A stretch of 64,000 nucleotides of DNA from JADLGL01 sp963732865 (GTDB lineage: Bacteria; Pseudomonadota; Alphaproteobacteria; Rhizobiales; Kaistiaceae): NCBI GenBank assembly GCA_963732865.1, contig CAVTBC010000004.1, positions 620,001 through 684,000 on the forward strand, written 5' to 3'. The notes beneath the pieces were generated by a model, which was given only the letters and a program-made list of their open reading frames with translations, ran no database searches and was not told where the DNA came from. This document shows positions 26,990 through 35,872 of this stretch, one piece after another; position 1 is the first letter of the stretch; each line of letters begins with the position of its first letter. A program made the translations under genes and the position numbers.

Positions 26990-28084
26990 ATGTCAATTTC
27001 CACGCACGGTCGGGGGACCGTTTCGACGCGATTCAGAGCCATTGCCGCCGCGTTCGCGGTGATGGGGTTGACGGTGGCCTCGGTATTCCCGGCCGCCGCT
27101 CAGGATGCCGGCGCGGCGCCAGTCCCGGTCGTTCCGGAAGCGACGCCCGCTGCAAGTCCGGCGCCTCCGAGCGCGGCCGCTGAGGCGGTGGCCGGCGCCG
27201 TTCAGGCTGATGCCGGCGTCGATCCGGACGCGATCGTTGCGACGGTCAATGGCGAGCCGATCACCGAGCGCGATCTCGAAATCACGGCGCAATTCATGGG
27301 CGACCAGCTGAGTCAGTTCCCGCAGGAGAACTGGCGCCAGATCGAGATCGAAGTGGCGATCGAGTTCAAGCTGATGTCGGCCGCTGCGCGCGGTGAAGGG
27401 CTTGACCAGGATACGGAGTTCCAAGCCGAAATCGCCATGCTTGCCGAGCGTGTCCTGCGTGACAATTACATTCAGGCGATCATCCTGCCGACGATCACCG
27501 AGGACGACATCACCGCCGCCTACAATACGGCGGTTGCCGGCATGGACCTGCCGCAGGAAGTCGAGATCGGCCACATCATGGTGGCCACCGAGGCTGAGGC
27601 TAATGATGCGATTCGCCGTCTGAACAATGGCGAGGATTTCGCCGCTCTCGCATTTGACCTTTCGCTCGATCGCCAAACCGCCGAGAACGGTGGCCTCATC
27701 GCTCAGTATTGGCAGCCGGGCGAACTCATCCAGGAACTCGACGACGTCGTCTTCACCATCGAGGCGGGTCAGGTTCTGCAATACCCCATACAGATCGGCG
27801 ACAATTGGCATGTCATCAAAGTGATCGACAGCCGCACGCAGCCGGCGCCGACCTATGACGATATGCGCGCCACGCTGCAGCAGCAGTTGGTGACGCAAGC
27901 CTATGCGGATCTGGTCGCCGGTCTGCGTGATGCGGCCGATGTCCAGATTACCGACGCGGCCGCGGCCAGTGCGGCGCCGCCGGCTTCCGACGCTGCTGCG
28001 CCGGCTTCGCCTGCTCCGGCGTCCGGGGCGGCCGCAACGCCGCCCTCTGGCGCCGCTGCAACACCGGCCCCGGCCGGCCCCTAA
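26990..28084 (+). CDS. Periplasmic parvulin-type peptidyl-prolyl isomerase
   Basis: 364 residues from the ATG at 26990 (a TTG directly before it is also in frame). The signal peptide ends ASVFPAAAQ. A low-complexity Pro/Ala stretch runs to about residue 75. The SurA/PrsA-like N-terminal helical part follows (VNGEPITERDLEITAQF), then the PPIC rotamase core EVEIGHIMVATEAEANDAIRRL to GGLIAQYWQPGELIQELDDVVF and GDNWHVIKVID. The C-terminal 45 residues are again Ala/Pro-rich repeats. Role: folding of exported proteins. It diverges from secA, consistent with export function. Confidence 0.9.
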   Translation: MSISTHGRGTVSTRFRAIAAAFAVMGLTVASVFPAAAQDAGAAPVPVVPEATPAASPAPPSAAAEAVAGAVQADAGVDPDAIVATVNGEPITERDLEITAQFMGDQLSQFPQENWRQIEIEVAIEFKLMSAAARGEGLDQDTEFQAEIAMLAERVLRDNYIQAIILPTITEDDITAAYNTAVAGMDLPQEVEIGHIMVATEAEANDAIRRLNNGEDFAALAFDLSLDRQTAENGGLIAQYWQPGELIQELDDVVFTIEAGQVLQYPIQIGDNWHVIKVIDSRTQPAPTYDDMRATLQQQLVTQAYADLVAGLRDAADVQITDAAAASAAPPASDAAAPASPAPASGAAATPPSGAAATPAPAGP

Positions 28085-28110
28085 GCCGGGGAGGGGAGTC
28101 GCCGACGCAC

Positions 28111-29343
28111 ATGAAAGGCAAAGTTTCGCCTCTCGCGCCGGCGTCGTTCCCGTTGTTGCCACCGATTGCCGGCGTGCGGTTGATGACCGCCGCCGCCGGC
28201 ATCCGGTACCAGGGCCGCGAAGATGTGCTGGTTCTGGTGCTTGACGAGGGCACAACGGCGGCTGGCGTCCTGACGCAATCGAAATGTCCATCGGCGCCGG
28301 TCGAGTGGTGCCGGGACGTGTTGCCGCGCGGGACGGCGCGCGCTGTGCTGGTGAACTCCGGCAACGCCAATGCCTTCACCGGCAGGCGCGGGCGGGAGGC
28401 AACGCGCCTCTCAGCGCAGTCTGTCGCTCAGGCCCTCGGCTGTGCGCCGGAAGACGTTCTTCTGGCGTCCACGGGTGTCATCGGCGAACCGCTTGCTGCC
28501 GAACGATTTGCTTCGGTCGTGGGCGACATGGTCCGCGATGCCCGGCCCGAGCTCTGGGAATTGGCGGCGCGGGCGATCATGACCACCGACACTTTTGCCA
28601 AGGGCGCCACGGCGACCGCGAAGATCGGCGATGTCGAGGTTCGCATCAACGGCATCGCCAAAGGGTCGGGCATGATCGCGCCCGACATGGCGACGATGCT
28701 TGCTTTCCTCGCCACCGATGCGCCGATCGCGGCTTCGGTGCTGCATGATGTTCTGTCGTCTGCGGTTCGGGGCAGTTTCAACGCCATCACCGTCGATGGC
28801 GACACGTCGACGTCGGACACGCTGTTGTTCCTGGCGACCGGCGCGGCGCAAGCGGCGCGGATCGAATCCGCAAGTGATCCACGGCTTGGTCCGTTCCGGG
28901 AAGCCGTGAACGCGGTGCTGCTCGACCTCGCCCAACAGGTCGTGCGGGACGGCGAGGGCGCCACCAAATTCGTCGAGATCGATGTTTCCGGCGCCGTCTC
29001 CGACGCCTCGGCGCGACGGATCGCGATGTCGATCGCCAATTCGCCGCTGGTGAAGACGGCGATTGCCGGCGAGGACGCCAATTGGGGCCGCGTCGTCATG
29101 GCGGTCGGCAAGGCGGGCGAGCCCGCCGACCGCGATCTGCTCACGATCTGGTTCGGGCCGCACAGGGTCGCCAAGGACGGCGAGCGGGATCCTGCTTATT
29201 CGGAGACGGCTGTGTCCGAATATATGAAGGGGCAAGAGCTGACGATCCGCGCCGAAATCGGGCTCGGTAACGGCCACGACCGCGTTTGGACCTGCGATCT
29301 CACCCACGCCTATATCGACATCAACGCCGACTATCGGACGTGA
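28111..29343 (+). CDS. argJ: Glutamate N-acetyltransferase/amino-acid acetyltransferase
   Basis: 410-residue bifunctional ArgJ of arginine synthesis, transferring acetyl from N-acetylornithine to glutamate. Self-cleavage is expected before Thr195 in KGSGMIAPDMATMLAF, making the alpha and beta chains. Other blocks: VLVNSGNANAFTG, DVLLASTGVIGEPL, TTDTFAK, TVDGDTSTSDT, ANSPLVKTAIAGEDANWGR and GHDRVWTCDLTHAYIDINADYRT. Its stop overlaps the GTG of the following Nudix gene by 4 bp. Confidence 0.96.
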   Translation: MKGKVSPLAPASFPLLPPIAGVRLMTAAAGIRYQGREDVLVLVLDEGTTAAGVLTQSKCPSAPVEWCRDVLPRGTARAVLVNSGNANAFTGRRGREATRLSAQSVAQALGCAPEDVLLASTGVIGEPLAAERFASVVGDMVRDARPELWELAARAIMTTDTFAKGATATAKIGDVEVRINGIAKGSGMIAPDMATMLAFLATDAPIAASVLHDVLSSAVRGSFNAITVDGDTSTSDTLLFLATGAAQAARIESASDPRLGPFREAVNAVLLDLAQQVVRDGEGATKFVEIDVSGAVSDASARRIAMSIANSPLVKTAIAGEDANWGRVVMAVGKAGEPADRDLLTIWFGPHRVAKDGERDPAYSETAVSEYMKGQELTIRAEIGLGNGHDRVWTCDLTHAYIDINADYRT

Positions 29344-29741
29344 GCGACATCCTCTTCGTGGCCGCCGGCGCCTTGGTCGACGCCGACAAGCGAGTCCTCA
29401 TTTGCCAACGGCCTGAAGGCAAGGAGATGTCCGGCTTATGGGAATTCCCCGGCGGCAAGCTCGAAGCGGGGGAAACGCCGGAGGCGGCGCTCATCCGCGA
29501 ACTGGCCGAAGAACTCGGGATCGAAGTCGGGGCGCGCTGTCTGTCGCCGCTCAGCTTTGTCAGCCACGACTATGGCGACTTCCACCTCTTCATGCCGCTC
29601 TATGTCGTGCGCCGTTGGACCGGCATTCCGCGTGCTTTGGAGGGGCAGCAGCTGAAATGGGTGCGCCCGGCGCAACTCGGTGACTACCCAATGCCCCCCG
29701 CCGATGTGCCGCTCGTCGCAGCGTTAACTGATTCTTTGTGA
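29340..29741 (+). CDS. mutT: MutT-type Nudix hydrolase
   Basis: 133 residues from a GTG at 29340 that overlaps the argJ TGA. The Nudix box is complete: GGKLEAGETPEAALIRELAEELG (G-X5-E-X7-RELxEELG). WEFPGGKLE and the C-terminal LKWVRPAQLGDYPMPPADVPLV match 8-oxo-dGTP pyrophosphohydrolases. Expected role is cleansing the nucleotide pool of oxidised dGTP. The argJ-mutT coupling is common in this class. Confidence 0.92.
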   Translation: MSDILFVAAGALVDADKRVLICQRPEGKEMSGLWEFPGGKLEAGETPEAALIRELAEELGIEVGARCLSPLSFVSHDYGDFHLFMPLYVVRRWTGIPRALEGQQLKWVRPAQLGDYPMPPADVPLVAALTDSL

Positions 29742-29806
29742 AACCTCGCCGATTTTAACCGACGGCCTTCGGGGCCGGTTCTTCATGTTTCAGTATGGAG
29801 TTGGGG

Positions 29807-30037
29807 ATGTCGGTGAGCGAGGGGCTGGGCGAGGCCGAAATCACGGCCCGGAAGCCGGGTGGTGTGTTGATCTTCGTGCCGCTGCTGATTGCCATCCTGG
29901 GCATGGCGGCGATCTTTCTCGGCCAGGCGGTGGATCGCGTGACGGTAGCCAGTTCGGGCTATGGCATCGACGAGCGCATGACCGGCGCGATCACGCCCAT
30001 GGAAACCGACGGCGCCATCATCAATTTCGCGCCTTAG
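29807..30037 (+). CDS. Small single-pass membrane protein
   Basis: 76 residues from the ATG at 29807, preceded by GGAG; an in-frame ATG at 29795 adds four residues. One hydrophobic helix covers about residues 20-40 (GGVLIFVPLLIAILGMAAIF). The rest is short and polar, with VTVASSGYGIDERMTGAIT after the helix. It lies between mutT and a convergent methyltransferase gene, overlapping it by 4 bp. No family recognised; likely inner-membrane. Confidence 0.5.
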   Translation: MSVSEGLGEAEITARKPGGVLIFVPLLIAILGMAAIFLGQAVDRVTVASSGYGIDERMTGAITPMETDGAIINFAP

Positions 30038-30936
30038 CGCTTTTTCGGATCAGCTTTGTCGCCGGCCGACCGTTCGGCCGTGCCGAGCGCATCTGCCAGC
30101 CGGGTCTTTGCCGTGCCCGGGCGGAGCGGTTTCTGCTGGCTTTCGTGTGGAGCCCAGCCGGACAGCCAGACGAAATCGAACGTGGCGGGGATGCGGCCGT
30201 CCGCTCCGGCGAAACGCTCGGCGTAGATCTGGCTGGCGCGCGCGACGACGCCCCGGGTCAGGGGTTTCCGATCGCTCTCGGTCAGCACATTGGTGGCCCC
30301 CATGGCGCGCAGATCATGCATCAGCGCCAGCGCATCGGCATAGCGAACCGTAACGCGATCCTGATCCGCGACGGGCAGTGCGAAGCCGGCGCGCTGCAAG
30401 AGCGCCCCCAGATCGCGAACCCCTGCAAAGGGGGCGACGCGGGGCGTGACCCCTCCGCGGTCCTCGCTTTCGGCCGCTACGAGCGACTGACGCAGCTCGG
30501 TCAGCGTATCGCCGCCGATCAGCACGGCGAGGAACAATCCGTCCGGGCGCAGGGCGAATTTTATCTGGGCGAGGGCGCCGGGCAGGTCGTTGGCGAAATG
30601 CAGTCCCAGCGCGGAGACGACCAGATCGACGCTTTGATGGCCGAGCGGGATGGCGTCGGCATCGGCGACTGCGGATGGGATGGCGCTTTCGCCGAAAGCC
30701 ATGCGGTCGAGCCTGATGATGCTTGAGATTTGCGGATTGCCCGCCAGCATCTCGGCGAGCGTCGGAAGCGGCGTCAGCAGATCGACGGCGACGGCGAAGG
30801 ATCTTTGCACCACCGCAAATCTCTCGCGCAATTCGGCGATCGCTTCGGCGAGGAGAAAATCGGCGCCGGGCTTGGCGAGGGCCAAGGCTCGGCGGCGGCG
30901 CAGATCGGCGAGGCGCGGGTCAAAAAGCTGAGTCAT
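30034..30936 (-). CDS. NDUFAF5-like SAM methyltransferase
   Basis: 300 residues. LFDPRLADLRRRRAL at the start, followed by AEAIAELRERFAVV, DADAIPLGHQSVDLVVSALGLHFANDLPGAL and IKFALRPDGLFLAVLIGGDTLTEL, is the pattern of the BioC/NDUFAF5 group. GATNVLTESDRKPLTRGV and FDFVWLSGWAPHESQQKPLRPG near the C terminus are typical of the alphaproteobacterial NDUFAF5 homologues. The motif I loop is not of the usual GxGxG type. In mitochondria NDUFAF5 modifies a complex I arginine; an equivalent bacterial role is only inferred. Divergent from comF. Confidence 0.8.
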   Translation of the reverse strand: MTQLFDPRLADLRRRRALALAKPGADFLLAEAIAELRERFAVVQRSFAVAVDLLTPLPTLAEMLAGNPQISSIIRLDRMAFGESAIPSAVADADAIPLGHQSVDLVVSALGLHFANDLPGALAQIKFALRPDGLFLAVLIGGDTLTELRQSLVAAESEDRGGVTPRVAPFAGVRDLGALLQRAGFALPVADQDRVTVRYADALALMHDLRAMGATNVLTESDRKPLTRGVVARASQIYAERFAGADGRIPATFDFVWLSGWAPHESQQKPLRPGTAKTRLADALGTAERSAGDKADPKKR

Positions 30937-31020
30937 GTCCTGCCGATGTTTAGGTTGCCGGGGTTGCCGCGGTCAAAGCGTTGTCTCGCCGGGCCGTCCT
31001 GAAAACGCTAGGGTTGGTGG

Positions 31021-31809
31021 GTGACATATGGCGCCGAACAAACGAATGCCGAAAGGGCGGCCTCACGGCTGTCGCGATGGCTCGCGCGCGCCGGCGCCGG
31101 CGCCCTGCGCACCATTCTGCCGCCGAGCTGCCTCGCCTGCGGCGTACCGGTTGCGACTGACGGCGCGCTTTGCCCGAATTGCTGGAACAGCTTTCGCCTG
31201 GTCGAACGGCCCTATTGCGAGCGTCTGGCGATCCCCTTCGCCTTCGATCTCGGTGAAGGCGCGCTGTCGGCGGAGGCGATCGCCAATCCGCCACCCTTCG
31301 AACGACTGCGCGCCGTGGCGTTGTTCGACGGCACCGCACGGCAGCTGGTCCACGCCCTCAAATATCGCGACCACCTCGAGCTTGTCCGCTGGATGGCGGC
31401 GTGGATGACGCGGGCTGGTGCGGAGGTCATCGCCGATGCGGACATCATCGTGCCGGTGCCGCTGCATTGGCGGCGACTTTGGTGGCGGCGGTTCAATCAA
31501 TCGGCGGCGCTTGCTTCGGCCATCGCAAAGCAGGCCGGCAAGCCCGTCTCGCTGATGGCGCTGCACCGGGCGCGGCCGACGCGCAACCAGGTAGGGCTCG
31601 GCAGCAAGGCGCGCGCCGACAATGTCCGCGGCGCTTTCCGGGTCGCCGATGCGGGGCGTGCCGACATCGCCGACAGGCGTGTTCTTGTGATCGACGACGT
31701 GTACACGACCGGGGCGACGATCAAGGCAGTCACGCGCGCCCTGAAGCGCGCCGGCGCCGTCGAGATTGACGCACTTGCCTTCGCAAGGGTTGTGCAGGCC
31801 GCCGACTGA
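31021..31809 (+). CDS. comF: ComF-family phosphoribosyltransferase-like protein
   Basis: 262 residues from GTG at 31021. A zinc-ribbon-like CLAC (Cys37, Cys40) and CPNC (Cys51, Cys54) precede a phosphoribosyltransferase domain with the PRPP motif VLVIDDVYTTGATIKAV. The middle has VALFDGTARQLVHALKYRDH and PVPLHWRRLWWRRFNQS, ComF family marks. In naturally competent species ComF helps DNA uptake; here it is far from other competence genes, and the role is uncertain. It diverges from the NDUFAF5-like gene. Confidence 0.9.
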   Translation: MTYGAEQTNAERAASRLSRWLARAGAGALRTILPPSCLACGVPVATDGALCPNCWNSFRLVERPYCERLAIPFAFDLGEGALSAEAIANPPPFERLRAVALFDGTARQLVHALKYRDHLELVRWMAAWMTRAGAEVIADADIIVPVPLHWRRLWWRRFNQSAALASAIAKQAGKPVSLMALHRARPTRNQVGLGSKARADNVRGAFRVADAGRADIADRRVLVIDDVYTTGATIKAVTRALKRAGAVEIDALAFARVVQAAD

Positions 31810-31849
31810 ACGATCTATTAGGACCGGTCATGCCATCATGGTGAGTACT

Positions 31850-32107
31850 ATGCCTGAAGTCGTCATTTATTCGCGCCCGTTTTGCGGCTATTGCGAGCTG
31901 GCTAAGAACCTCCTGGATCGCAAGGGCGTTCCTTATTCGGAGATCAATGTGGAAGCGGACCGTTCGCGCCTGTCCGAAATGATCAACCGCTCCGGCGGTC
32001 GCATGACGTTCCCGCAGATATTCATCGGCGAGCGGCATATCGGTGGCTTCACCGATCTTGCCGGGCTTGACCGGCGCGGCGCGCTCGACCCGCTGCTCGG
32101 CGCCTGA
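31850..32107 (+). CDS. grxC: Glutaredoxin 3
   Basis: 85 residues from ATG at 31850 (an ATG at 31838 is in frame). The dithiol active site is CGYC (Cys12 and Cys15) within YSRPFCGYCELAK. GRMTFPQIFIGERHIGGFTDL holds the cis-Pro and glutathione-binding TFP/GG-DL segments. Cytoplasmic thiol-disulfide exchange with glutathione. The nitrilase gene follows after 11 bp, so comF-grxC-nitrilase-DUF1178 read as one likely transcription unit. Confidence 0.94.
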   Translation: MPEVVIYSRPFCGYCELAKNLLDRKGVPYSEINVEADRSRLSEMINRSGGRMTFPQIFIGERHIGGFTDLAGLDRRGALDPLLGA

Positions 32108-32118
32108 GTGCTGGCGCC

Positions 32119-32967
32119 ATGACCAATCGGTTCACGGCGGGGCTGGTGCAGATGCGCAGTGGGCGCACGCCGGCCGCCAACATCGCCGTGGCCGAATCCC
32201 TGATCCGCGAGGCGGCAGGCGAGGGCGCGGACTATGTGCTGACGCCAGAGATGACCAACATCCTCGACCGCAGCAGCCAGGGAACGATCGAGGCGGCGGA
32301 GCTTGAGCCTGAAGATCCGGCGCTGGCGCGGTTTCGTCACCTCGCCGAAGAACTGCGCATCTGGCTCCATATCGGCTCGCTCGCAATTCGTAGCGAGAAT
32401 GGTGTTGTCAATCGCGGCTATCTGATCGGGCCGGATGGCCGCATCGTCACGCGGTACGACAAGATCCATATGTTCGACGTCGATCTGCCGGGCGGCGAGA
32501 GCTGGCGCGAATCCGGGCTTTATCGCCCCGGCGACCAGGCCGTGATCGCGGACCTTCCCTGGGCGCGGCTCGGCCTGACGATCTGCTATGACCTCCGCTT
32601 CCCGCAGCTTTTCCGTGCCCTCGCTCATGCCGGTGCGACGGTGATTGCAGTGCCGGCCGCGTTCACGCGCCAGACCGGGCAGGCGCATTGGCACGTCCTG
32701 TTGCGCGCGCGGGCGATCGAAACCGGCAGCTTCATCATCGCAGCGGCCCAGGGCGGGCGGCACGAAGATGGCCGGGAGACCTTTGGCCATAGCCTCGTGG
32801 TCGATCCGTGGGGCCGGGTGCTGGCGGAAGCCGGCGACGAGCCGGGCATCATTCTTGCCGAAATCGATCCGGCCGCCAGCCTTGCCGTTCGGGCGCAGAT
32901 ACCGGCGCTCAAGCACGACCGGGAGTTCGGGTCGCCAGTGGCGATCGAAGTGGCCGCAGCGTCATGA
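32119..32967 (+). CDS. Nitrilase-superfamily amidohydrolase, Nit1/Nit2-like
   Basis: 282 residues of the carbon-nitrogen hydrolase superfamily with a Glu-Lys-Cys triad: Glu44 in LTPEMTNIL, Lys115 in RYDKIHMFDVD and Cys156 in LTICYDLRFPQLF. The KIHMFDVDLP and RETFGHSLVVDPWGRVL segments fit the Nit1/omega-amidase branch, which acts on deaminated glutathione or 2-oxoglutaramate. Its position after glutaredoxin and before DUF1178 suggests a glutathione-repair role, but this is inference from family and context. Confidence 0.88.
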   Translation: MTNRFTAGLVQMRSGRTPAANIAVAESLIREAAGEGADYVLTPEMTNILDRSSQGTIEAAELEPEDPALARFRHLAEELRIWLHIGSLAIRSENGVVNRGYLIGPDGRIVTRYDKIHMFDVDLPGGESWRESGLYRPGDQAVIADLPWARLGLTICYDLRFPQLFRALAHAGATVIAVPAAFTRQTGQAHWHVLLRARAIETGSFIIAAAQGGRHEDGRETFGHSLVVDPWGRVLAEAGDEPGIILAEIDPAASLAVRAQIPALKHDREFGSPVAIEVAAAS

Positions 32968-33440
32968 TCAGCTACCAATTGGTTTGCGATCTTGGCGACC
33001 GGTTCGAGGCATGGTTTCGCGGCTCGGAGGACTATGAGAAGCAGGTCATGGCCGGTCTGATCGTCTGTCCCGAATGCGGTTCATCGGAAATCGGCAAGGC
33101 GTTGATGGCCCCCGCCGTCAGAACGTCCAGGCAGCGCCACGCCATGGCAGCGGAGGCCGATCAAACAGGAGGCGACGGCGGTAACACGGTCCGCCTCACG
33201 GCTGGGCCGGATCCGTCCGTCGCCAAGGCCCTGGAGATCGTTCGTAAGATCAGCAAGCATGTGCGCGACAATTCCGACGATGTCGGCCGGAGCTTTGCTG
33301 AGGAAGCGCGGAAGATTCACTACCGCGAGGTCGAGCCGCGCAACATTGTCGGCGAGGCAACGCCGGCCGAAGCCAAAGCGCTGGTCGACGAGGGGATCGA
33401 GTTCCACCCCCTGCCGATTCTGCCGGAAGAGCAGAACTGA
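32964..33440 (+). CDS. DUF1178 protein
   Basis: 158 residues; the ATG overlaps the nitrilase stop (ATGA). The family pattern is CDLGDRFEAWFRGSEDYEKQ followed by CPECGSSEIGKALMAP, a possible zinc site (CPxC plus an N-terminal Cys8). A low-complexity middle (70-85) precedes the DNSDDVGRSFAEEARKIHYRE and EATPAEAKALVDEGIEFHPLP block. DUF1178 proteins are widespread in Alphaproteobacteria; function unknown. Likely in the comF-grxC transcript. Confidence 0.85.
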   Translation: MISYQLVCDLGDRFEAWFRGSEDYEKQVMAGLIVCPECGSSEIGKALMAPAVRTSRQRHAMAAEADQTGGDGGNTVRLTAGPDPSVAKALEIVRKISKHVRDNSDDVGRSFAEEARKIHYREVEPRNIVGEATPAEAKALVDEGIEFHPLPILPEEQN

Positions 33441-33459
33441 CCGGCAGTCCTCCGCCCGA

Positions 33460-34593
33460 TCAGAACGGGTGGAAGTTGATGCCGCCGCGGAAGGTGGTTT
33501 CCGTGAAGCCCGCCCCGCCGAACGGTCCGATCTTGGCCAGTTCCATGAAGCCCGTCGTGCGCTGGCCGATGGCGATCTCCATGCCACCGCCGAGGGTGTA
33601 GAACAGGCCGCTGCCGGCGCGGTAGCGGATGCCCGTCTCGCCGTAGAACAGGATATCGCCGTTCGGCGTGTAGCCGGCGCGCGTGCTGAGATCAGCCGTC
33701 ACTCCAAGCCCGCAGCAGATGATGTAGCTGGTTGCCCCCTCGACGCCGACGACGAAATTGCCGAAGGCGAAGTTGTAACCGGCGATGGCGGTGAACTGGC
33801 GCGGAGCGCCGCCGCCGAAGCCGAAATAGGGGCCGGCCCAATCGAAACTCATCCCATTGGCCGTCGCGTCCGGCAAGCCAAAGCGATAGTTGAAGCCGAG
33901 CGTGACCATCTGCGCGAAATACCGCGCCGAATAGTCGGTGGCGGTGCCCGGTCCCGCTGAGGACATCGTGGCGCGATCAATCGATTCGCCGGCGACGTTG
34001 AAGGGCGGGAAGTACATCCAGCGATAGCCGGCGGTGATCGACAAGCCATGGCCGACGGCAACTTCCACGCCCGCGCCGCCGGTGAGGCCGACGATCCAAT
34101 GGCCGGTGCGGATGTAGTAGTCGGCGACGTTGTCGGCGGCCTGGCTGATGAGATGGCCGAACAGCGGTCCGCCCTGAACGTAGAACAACATGCGGCCGGT
34201 GCTCACGCCGACAACTGCCGTCGTCGCCGTCGCCCAGTGGTATTTCAGCTGGAATTGGTCGCTGGCGTAGAAGGGGCTCGGCACGTCGTAATTGCTGATG
34301 CCGCCGAAGCCGGAGATGATATTGGCTTCGACGCCATAGACCATGCGTCCGTTCTGCCAATCATAGCCAAGCAGGACGCCGACAGGATGGCCGCTCACGC
34401 TGTGGCTGAACGTGTCGCCGGCAGCCCAATTGTAATAGCCGTTGGTGTTGAAGACGTAGTCGACGTTGCCCCAGCCATAGACCGGCGCCAAGCCCGCATA
34501 GGGCCCTGCCCAATCGCCGGTTTCGCCGGCAGACGCACTACCGGCAGTAGCCGCCAGCAGCCCCGCCGCAATCAAAAGCCTCAGCTTGACCAT
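33460..34593 (-). CDS. Outer-membrane beta-barrel protein with repeated segment
   Basis: 377 residues. Signal peptide of 22 residues ending SASA-G. The mature chain alternates in beta-strand fashion with many aromatic girdle residues and ends FRGGINFHPF, a terminal Phe typical of outer-membrane barrels (Omp25/Omp31-like porin group). DWAGPYAG near residue 27 recurs as DWAGPYFG at about 252, opening a second set of strands. So it may be a barrel built from a long and a short repeat. Converges with DUF1178. Function unknown beyond an outer-membrane location. Confidence 0.75.
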   Translation of the reverse strand: MVKLRLLIAAGLLAATAGSASAGETGDWAGPYAGLAPVYGWGNVDYVFNTNGYYNWAAGDTFSHSVSGHPVGVLLGYDWQNGRMVYGVEANIISGFGGISNYDVPSPFYASDQFQLKYHWATATTAVVGVSTGRMLFYVQGGPLFGHLISQAADNVADYYIRTGHWIVGLTGGAGVEVAVGHGLSITAGYRWMYFPPFNVAGESIDRATMSSAGPGTATDYSARYFAQMVTLGFNYRFGLPDATANGMSFDWAGPYFGFGGGAPRQFTAIAGYNFAFGNFVVGVEGATSYIICCGLGVTADLSTRAGYTPNGDILFYGETGIRYRAGSGLFYTLGGGMEIAIGQRTTGFMELAKIGPFGGAGFTETTFRGGINFHPF

Positions 34594-34737
34594 TAGGCGC
34601 CCCTGCCCAGCGTTTCGCGCAAATCGTCAGCGACCCTAGCGTGTCCGTCCGGCAAAAATCAATTGCGCCGGGCCCATATCACGGGGTTGAGAACAATTCG
34701 GCGGGCGCTGTTGTGGTTTTGCCGCGGCCGCCGAGCG

Positions 34738-35496
34738 CTATGCGATCCGAAGCGGACGGTCGGCGGCGAGGAGGTAGTTTACGGCGACGTCGTGGTCAGA
34801 GAGCTTCCACTGGCCGCGGAGCGGATCGAAGATCATGCCGGCGCTGTGGCCAGGGGCGAGACCGCCTGCCGTCAGGGCGGCACGCAATTCGTCGGGCGTA
34901 ACGAACTTGCTCCATTGGTGCGTGCCGCGCGGCAGCCAGCGCAAAACGTATTCGGCGCCGACAATTGCGAGGGCGAAGGCCCTGGCGGTGCGGTTGATGG
35001 TCGAGACGACCATCAGGCCGCCGGGCCGCAGCATGCCGGCGCAAATGGCAATGAAGGCCGGCATGTCGGGTACGTGCTCGACGATCTCGAGCGCCAGGAT
35101 GACGTCAAAGGTTTCGCCTCGATCGGCCAGCGCTTCCGCCGTCGTTGCCCGATAGTCGATGGCCAGATCGCTGTCCGCGGCATGGAGTCTGGCGATCTCG
35201 ATATTGGTCGCGGAAGCGTCGGCCCCGACAACGTCACCACCGAGCCGCGCCAAGGGTTCGCTCAGAAGGCCGCCGCCGCAGCCGATGTCGAGCACGCGGA
35301 GGCCGGCGAGAACCTTGGCCGATTTGGTGCTGCGCGCAAACCGGCGGCAGACCTCGTCGCGGATGAAGGCGAGGCGGAGCGGATTGATCTGGTGCAGCGG
35401 TCGGAACTTGCCCTTCGGATCCCACCATTCGCCCGCCATCGCCGAGAAGCGCTCGATCTCGGCGGGGTCGACGGTGCTGGCGTGTGCCTGTGACAT
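34738..35496 (-). CDS. ubiG: Ubiquinone biosynthesis O-methyltransferase
   Basis: 252 residues from the ATG at 35494-35496; an open frame extends to 35580 but into the DUF2630 gene's 3' end. UbiG methylates the two ring hydroxyl groups in ubiquinone synthesis. FSAMAGEWWDPKGKFRPLH is the UbiG start, motif I VLDIGCGGGLLSEPLA (68-83), VVGADAS, LALEIVEHVPD and STINRTARAFALAIVGAEYVL. The C-terminal VTPDELRAAL and GMIFDPL blocks also fit. A short gap to DUF2630 upstream. Confidence 0.95.
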   Translation of the reverse strand: MSQAHASTVDPAEIERFSAMAGEWWDPKGKFRPLHQINPLRLAFIRDEVCRRFARSTKSAKVLAGLRVLDIGCGGGLLSEPLARLGGDVVGADASATNIEIARLHAADSDLAIDYRATTAEALADRGETFDVILALEIVEHVPDMPAFIAICAGMLRPGGLMVVSTINRTARAFALAIVGAEYVLRWLPRGTHQWSKFVTPDELRAALTAGGLAPGHSAGMIFDPLRGQWKLSDHDVAVNYLLAADRPLRIA

Positions 35497-35509
35497 CAAT
35501 CCGGTGGGC

Positions 35510-35758
35510 TCAGCCCTGATAACGCTCAACGGTGGAAGCTGGCCGGACCTCGGCTTCGTCCGGGTCGCGGCCGAACTCACGTAGCGCGCGTCGTTGGCGG
35601 AGCAAGTCCCAGCACTGATCGAGTTCGATATTGAGCTTCTTCAGCCGCTCCGTTTCCTCATCGGACAGCCCGCCCTTCTGTTCATAAAGGCGGTGCTCTT
35701 CGCTGGTGAGCTCTTGGATATGAGTGAGGACGGATCGGTCGCTGGACTCGTCGGCCAT
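35510..35758 (-). CDS. DUF2630 protein
   Basis: 82 residues with the family core LTSEEHRLYEQKGGLSDEE and LDQCWDLLRQRRALREFG, a helical hairpin. It ends VRPASTVERYQG. DUF2630 proteins are small, often annotated near stress genes; role unknown. It lies 13 bp upstream of ubiG in the same direction, so it may be cotranscribed. Confidence 0.85.
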   Translation of the reverse strand: MADESSDRSVLTHIQELTSEEHRLYEQKGGLSDEETERLKKLNIELDQCWDLLRQRRALREFGRDPDEAEVRPASTVERYQG

Positions 35759-35872
35759 GGCGCGCTCCTACTGACTTGTCGGACCAGAGCGCGACGGTGT
35801 CCGCCCGCTCTGGTCAGGAATGTAGTCACGCGCGCCGAACAAGGGAAGGCGACGGCGCCGTCCCGCGGCCGC

